DNA of 64,000 nucleotides. Source: Streptomyces sp. SirexAA-E. GTDB lineage: Bacteria; Actinomycetota; Actinomycetes; Streptomycetales; Streptomycetaceae. The stretch is taken from positions 1 through 64,000 of the forward strand of contig NC_015953.1 in NCBI RefSeq assembly GCF_000177195.2. Reading direction: 5' to 3'. The position numbers and the translations under genes were made by a program. Position 1 is the first letter of the stretch, and each line of letters begins with the position of its first letter. Positions 60,663 through 64,000 of this stretch are shown here, piece by piece. The notes below the pieces were generated by a model that worked only from the letters and a program-made list of their open reading frames with translations, had not been told where the DNA came from and did no database searches.

Positions 60663-62500
60663 GACGCCACATCCTCAAAACGCTTGGCCTGCAGGCGGAA
60701 CAGCTCGGCATACCGGCCGTCGGCGGCCAGCAGGTGCTCATGTGTGCCGTCCTCGACGATCCGGCCGCCGTCGAGCACGACGACCCGCTCCGCCTTGCGC
60801 ACGGTGGCAAAGCGGTGCGAGATGGCGATGGTGGTGGCCCCCGCGGTGAGCTCGTGGAACGTGTCGTAGAGCCGGGCCTCCGCACGGGGGTCCAGGCTGG
60901 CGGCCGGCTCGTCCATGATCAGCAGTTGTGCACCATGGCGCAGGCCGAACAGCGCTCGGGCGATAGCGATGCGCTGCCATTCGCCGCCCGACGCGTCGAC
61001 CCCGCCCGCGTAACCGCTGGACATCACCGTGTCCCAGCCGTCGGGCAGCCGCTCGATGAAGTCCAGCAGCCCGGCCTGTCGTGCCACGGCACGCAGTCCG
61101 TCCTCGTCGTCCGCGTGGAGCAGCGAGCCGAACGCGATGTTGTCGCGCACGGTCAGCTCGTAACGTCCGAAGTCCTGGAACACGGCGACGACTTGACGCT
61201 GCCAGCCGCGCCGACCCGCGTCGTCGACCGGCACCCCGCCAATGTTCAGCGAGCCCCCGCTCGCAGCGTCCAGTCCGGCGACGAGGCGGGCCAGTGTGGT
61301 CTTGCCGGCGCCGTTGAGGCCGACGACGGCGAGCGACTGACCGGCAGGGACGGTGAGGTCGATGCCGTGCAGCACCTCGCCCGCGCCACCGCCGTAGGAG
61401 AACCGCAGACCCTCACAGGCGATGGTGCCGGAGGACACCGGCTCGCCCGGCGGCGGCGGCTCCGCGGCCGGTTCCACAGCGGGGAAGGACAGCGCCTCGC
61501 CGGCGGCCTTCCCCCCGAAGCCCATGCGGAGGTCGTCCTCGTCCGCCCGGAGCACCTGCATCAGCGCCCGCACGGCCAGGCCTCCGATCGCCAGATCACC
61601 CACGGTCGTCCCGTCGGCGCGTGACGCGGCCCGGTACGCCAGGTAACAGAAGACCAAGGCCACGGCGGCGCCGGTGAGCAGCACGACCACCACCACGAAC
61701 AGATCGTGCTCGCGCCGGCGCCGCCAGACCTCCGCCATGTTCGTACGCCACCCCGCCTCGTACGCCTCGCGGAAGAAGCCGGCCAGGCCGAACAGCCGCA
61801 CCTCCCGGGCAGCTCCGGACGTGATGGACACATCCCGCAGATAGGACGTACGGCGCAGCCCCGTAGTCCGGTTCACCGTCTCGACAACGGCCTTGCGGTA
61901 GTTCCGGACCAGCCGGCAGTGGAGCAGGGTGAACACGACGAAGACGATCGGCCCCAGCCACCAGGCGACCCCGGTGAGCAGCGCCGCGGAACCGATCGCG
62001 GTCACCCACAGCGTGGACCTGGTGGAGTACCCGAAGACAGCCTCCCCGGGAGGCATGTCGATGGTCCCGGCACCCCGGGCCCGGCTGATCCGGCCGAGGT
62101 AGGCGGAGTCCTCCAGGTGGCCGACGGTCGCCGGCTCCGAGGCCGCCCCCATCACGCGCTCGCCCAGCCGCCCGGTGACCCGGCGGCCGAGCGCCCGGCC
62201 CAGCGCGCTGCGTGCCGACTCGGCGAGGTGAGTGACGAGGAACAGCAGGACGATGACCCCGACCCAGCGGAAGCACTCGTCCGCCACCGGCCCGCTCGTG
62301 CCCTTGCCGGCCGCCGAGGCGAGACCATTCACGAGTTCACCGATCGCGATGGTGATACCGACCGGCGCAGCGCCTGCCAGCACGGCCGTGAGCGCGGTCA
62401 GGGTGCTCACGGCCGGGGCCTCCACGAAGGAGTACCGGACGAGAGCGGGCATCACCCACTGCTTCACCGGGGACGCGGAATGACCCGTATCCGTAGTCAT
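60659..62500 (-). CDS. ABC exporter half-transporter 2
   Basis: 613 residues, ATG start. Transmembrane helices occupy about 20-320 (VGVIVLLFLVTHLA, LWVTAIGSAALLTGVAWWLG, LFVVVVVLLTGAAVALVF). Walker A VGLNGAGKTT, a modified signature SGGEWQRIAIARA, Walker B LLIMDEPAASLD and the switch His ISHRFATV follow. The last four bases overlap the next gene. Together with 58890-60662 it forms a heterodimeric exporter like those of RiPP or drug-efflux loci. No precursor peptide was seen near it. Regulation by the TetR gene at 63156 is possible but separated by debris. Confidence 0.88.
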   Translation of the reverse strand: MTTDTGHSASPVKQWVMPALVRYSFVEAPAVSTLTALTAVLAGAAPVGITIAIGELVNGLASAAGKGTSGPVADECFRWVGVIVLLFLVTHLAESARSALGRALGRRVTGRLGERVMGAASEPATVGHLEDSAYLGRISRARGAGTIDMPPGEAVFGYSTRSTLWVTAIGSAALLTGVAWWLGPIVFVVFTLLHCRLVRNYRKAVVETVNRTTGLRRTSYLRDVSITSGAAREVRLFGLAGFFREAYEAGWRTNMAEVWRRRREHDLFVVVVVLLTGAAVALVFCYLAYRAASRADGTTVGDLAIGGLAVRALMQVLRADEDDLRMGFGGKAAGEALSFPAVEPAAEPPPPGEPVSSGTIACEGLRFSYGGGAGEVLHGIDLTVPAGQSLAVVGLNGAGKTTLARLVAGLDAASGGSLNIGGVPVDDAGRRGWQRQVVAVFQDFGRYELTVRDNIAFGSLLHADDEDGLRAVARQAGLLDFIERLPDGWDTVMSSGYAGGVDASGGEWQRIAIARALFGLRHGAQLLIMDEPAASLDPRAEARLYDTFHELTAGATTIAISHRFATVRKAERVVVLDGGRIVEDGTHEHLLAADGRYAELFRLQAKRFEDVAS

Positions 62501-62587
62501 GTCTTCCCCTGGGTGCTCGACATCGCTCTTTCTCCTGCTCGGTCAGTGCTTCCGCGGCACTGCGGTGCGATCAACACCCATGGACGG

Positions 62588-62740
62588 CCGCGGCAGCATA
62601 CGCCCCGCGAAGCCTGCGCCTGAGTACTTTTCCGGTGACGCCCACCGGAATCAACTCCTATTCGACCGACCGGAGTTCAGCCAGCGGCGGCTTGACCAGG
62701 CCGCTGAGGATCTCGTTGACCCAGGTCCAGCCTTCCATCG
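62588..62740 (-). pseudogene. Tail of an acyl-CoA ligase (AMP-binding) gene
   Basis: On the leftward strand the end of the frame reads IPVGVTGKVLRRRLR, matching the A10-type catalytic-lysine motif (TGKVLRR) at the C-terminus of acyl-CoA synthetases. Immediately upstream the same frame has LAELRSVE and an in-frame TAG, and nothing else of the gene remains. Broken. Confidence 0.5.
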
Positions 62741-63155
62741 GTGCCGTGGCCGTCACGGAGGCAGACCAGGACAACGGCGCGGACTTCCCCGTCCGTCCTG
62801 TTCGGACGCCACCACCACACAGTCATCAGGCTCTGGCAGCCGGGCGGGGCGAGCCGCAGACGGTAGGAGAACCTCAGCACGAAGCCGACCAGGGACTCAC
62901 CGTCCAGCGGGTCGAGGCTGCGGCCGAAGGCCCGCGGCCCGGGTTCCGTGCTCCGGTCAGTCACCGGCGGCCGACCTGCCGCCGCGGTCGTCGAGGACCG
63001 TGTTCCGCCGCGCTTGCGACGAGACTTCGGCCGCGGTGTCACGTCCTGCGGGATGTCGGGGATCTCTCCGGCCTCGGGGTCGAGATCGCCCAGGTTGCCG
63101 AGGTGGATCGTGGTCTTCGCGAGCAGTTCGGGGGTGAGGCGGGGGGCGGAGCCGG
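62741..63155 (-). pseudogene. Remnant of TniB C-terminus and TniQ N-terminus
   Basis: Leftward from 63155 the sequence reads LLAKTTIHLGNLGDLDPEAG and PRPKSRRKRG, then in a shifted frame RNTVLDDRGGRSAGD and stop, as in TniB-type transposition ATPases. A GTG overlapping that stop starts a TniQ-like MTDRSTEPGPR, SLDPLDGESLVGFVLRFSYR. The ATPase tail needs one extra base near 62990, and the TniQ frame is lost after about 62820. It is a second, decayed Tn7/Tn5053-like element. The rest is overwritten. Confidence 0.55.
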
Positions 63156-63755
63156 TCAGCCGAGAGCGTGAGCGCGGCAGGTCCGCAGAATCTCGTCGGA
63201 CAGTTCGGGCTGGACGTGGCTCACGGCGCGGGCGAGGACCATCGCCCCTACGAGTCGGCTGAGCAGCAGCACCGCGCGCTCCCGCGCCTCCTGTGAGGTG
63301 ATCTCCCCTTCGCGCTCGCGGGCGAACTCCTCGGCGAAGCCGGTGAGGTACCCCTCCACGCCGACCGCGTAGGCGCTCTGGACCGTGTCGCTGTGCCGTC
63401 CGGCGTCGATGACCAAGGAGGCGGAGGGACAGCCGCCGTCCGAGGCATCGCGATGGGCGGCCGAAAGATAGTTGTCCACCACTCGCTTCAGCGGTGGGCC
63501 GGTGAGATCGGGGCCTTCCTCAAGGGTCTGGTCCAGGACGCCCAGAGAGGCTCTGAACGAGGCGCCGCACGCCTCGGCGGCCAGATCGTCTTTGGACGCG
63601 AAGTGGTTGTAGAAGCCGCCGTGGGTCAGGCCCGCTTCCTTCATCAGGTCGGCGATGCCTACGGCGTCGACGCCCTGCGAGCGGAACATGCGCCCGGCTG
63701 CCTCGACGATGTTCTGCCGGTTCCTGGCCTTGTCTTCCCTGGTGATCCGCGGCAT
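63156..63755 (-). CDS. TetR-family transcriptional regulator
   Basis: 199 residues from the ATG with AGGAGG upstream. The N-terminal TetR helix-turn-helix is clear: RNRQNIVEAAGRMFRSQGVD, VGIADLMKEAGLTHGGFYNHF. The ligand domain has Cys and Trp-poor helices (GCPSASLVIDAGR), like AcrR-type regulators. It is divergent from the oxidoreductase, with a palindrome in the intergenic DNA; it probably represses both. Confidence 0.92.
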   Translation of the reverse strand: MPRITREDKARNRQNIVEAAGRMFRSQGVDAVGIADLMKEAGLTHGGFYNHFASKDDLAAEACGASFRASLGVLDQTLEEGPDLTGPPLKRVVDNYLSAAHRDASDGGCPSASLVIDAGRHSDTVQSAYAVGVEGYLTGFAEEFAREREGEITSQEARERAVLLLSRLVGAMVLARAVSHVQPELSDEILRTCRAHALG

Positions 63756-63816
63756 GGCCGCCCTCCTGTGTCGGCAGTGTTTGACGTTTTCGATGTTACC
63801 CCTCATTATTCCTTTT

Positions 63817-63836
63817 AATGATGGGCATCATTAAAG
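63817..63836. promoter_or_regulatory. TetR operator candidate
   Basis: TTAATGAT and ATCATTAA form 8-bp perfect arms with a four-base spacer, in an AT-rich promoter between the TetR gene and the oxidoreductase, a typical TetR operator shape. Confidence 0.6.
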
Positions 63837-63853
63837 AGCGAGTGGAGGCGCCT

Positions 63854-64000
63854 ATGCGCACCGTGGAGTACACGCGGCATGGGGAAGCCGCACAGGTACT
63901 GACGCTGAGGGAGGAGGCCCGCCGGCCGACTCCCGGCAGCGGAGAGGTTCTGGTCCGCATGCTGGTCCGGCCCATCCATCCGGGGGACCTGATCGGTGTG
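63854..64000 (+). CDS. MDR-type (zinc-alcohol-dehydrogenase-like) oxidoreductase, partial
   Basis: The first 49 residues are present before the window ends. The start MRTVEYTRHGEAAQVLTL and GEVLVRMLVRPIHPGDL match the N-terminal beta-barrel of MDR quinone or enoyl reductases: VxV-type strand, then NPxDL-like PGDL. The ATG is preceded by GTGGAGG. It is divergent from the TetR gene and probably under its control. Full length and the NAD(P)H-binding domain lie beyond 64000. Confidence 0.75.
   Translation, partial: MRTVEYTRHGEAAQVLTLREEARRPTPGSGEVLVRMLVRPIHPGDLIGV

Overview
The window looks like the left end of a linear replicon (chromosome arm or large linear plasmid) of a Streptomyces-type actinomycete. 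The DNA is GC-rich, start codons are often GTG, and genes are tightly coupled by ATGA/GTGA overlaps. Base 1 starts directly in a run of telomere-type hairpins (1-236). Their triloops read TCC or TAC on the + strand, so GGA or GTA (GNA type) on the strand that would form the 3' end. A three-gene tap/tpg-like telomere-replication operon lies at 17477-19902. I judged family membership from remembered family motifs, without any database search.

Layout. 723-8550: a rightward cluster next to the telomere (small helical protein; DUF559-like nuclease fused to an SF2 helicase; large protein ending in a TerD domain; PD-(D/E)XK-type nuclease). 8597-14268: two leftward SF2 helicases with helicase-associated repeats, of the kind found near Streptomyces telomeres, with a small gene between them. 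14478-17385: a stand-alone TniQ, an integrase remnant, a TIGR02391-like protein, a broken tRNA-Met and an unknown gene. 17477-19902: HTH-tap-tpg operon. 20056-22790: small genes, a complete IS5-family element and a broken XRE/DUF2220-like gene. 23103-28127: a 1674-residue STAND NTPase with an N-terminal Cap4/Mrr-like nuclease (Avs-like). 28204-31481: UvrD-type helicase operon and an XRE regulator; 31674-32684 is a divergent Cys-rich gene behind two palindromic operators. 33094-37482: Tn7-like tnsA-tnsB-tnsC. 38016-41447: a complete ABC-three-component (ABC-3C) conflict system. 41629-49748: a four-gene operon of VMAP type (esterase, caspase with VMAP-C-like region, MoxR ATPase, and a SAV_2336N/vWA protein fused to a degenerate Z1 helicase). 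50011-57050: a frameshifted zinc-knuckle gene, a second STAND-like operon and an orphan Mrr-type nuclease. 57808-58815: IS5-family remnant and a truncated DUF255 gene. 58890-62500: heterodimeric ABC exporter. 62588-63155: graveyard of acyl-CoA ligase and TniB/TniQ fragments. 63156-64000: TetR regulator divergent from an MDR-type oxidoreductase cut by the window edge.

Taken together, this is a telomere-proximal defence and mobile-element island. At least five gene groups combine a nuclease or peptidase with a P-loop switch (TerD/helicase, Avs-like, ABC-3C, VMAP-like, GR-type STAND). They are mixed with Tn7-like transposition genes, IS elements and decayed fragments. The two groups I consider least like described systems are the TerD/helicase/nuclease cluster beside the telomere and the esterase-caspase-MoxR-vWA/Z1 operon, whose Z1 helicase has lost its acidic Walker B motif and its motif VI arginines.
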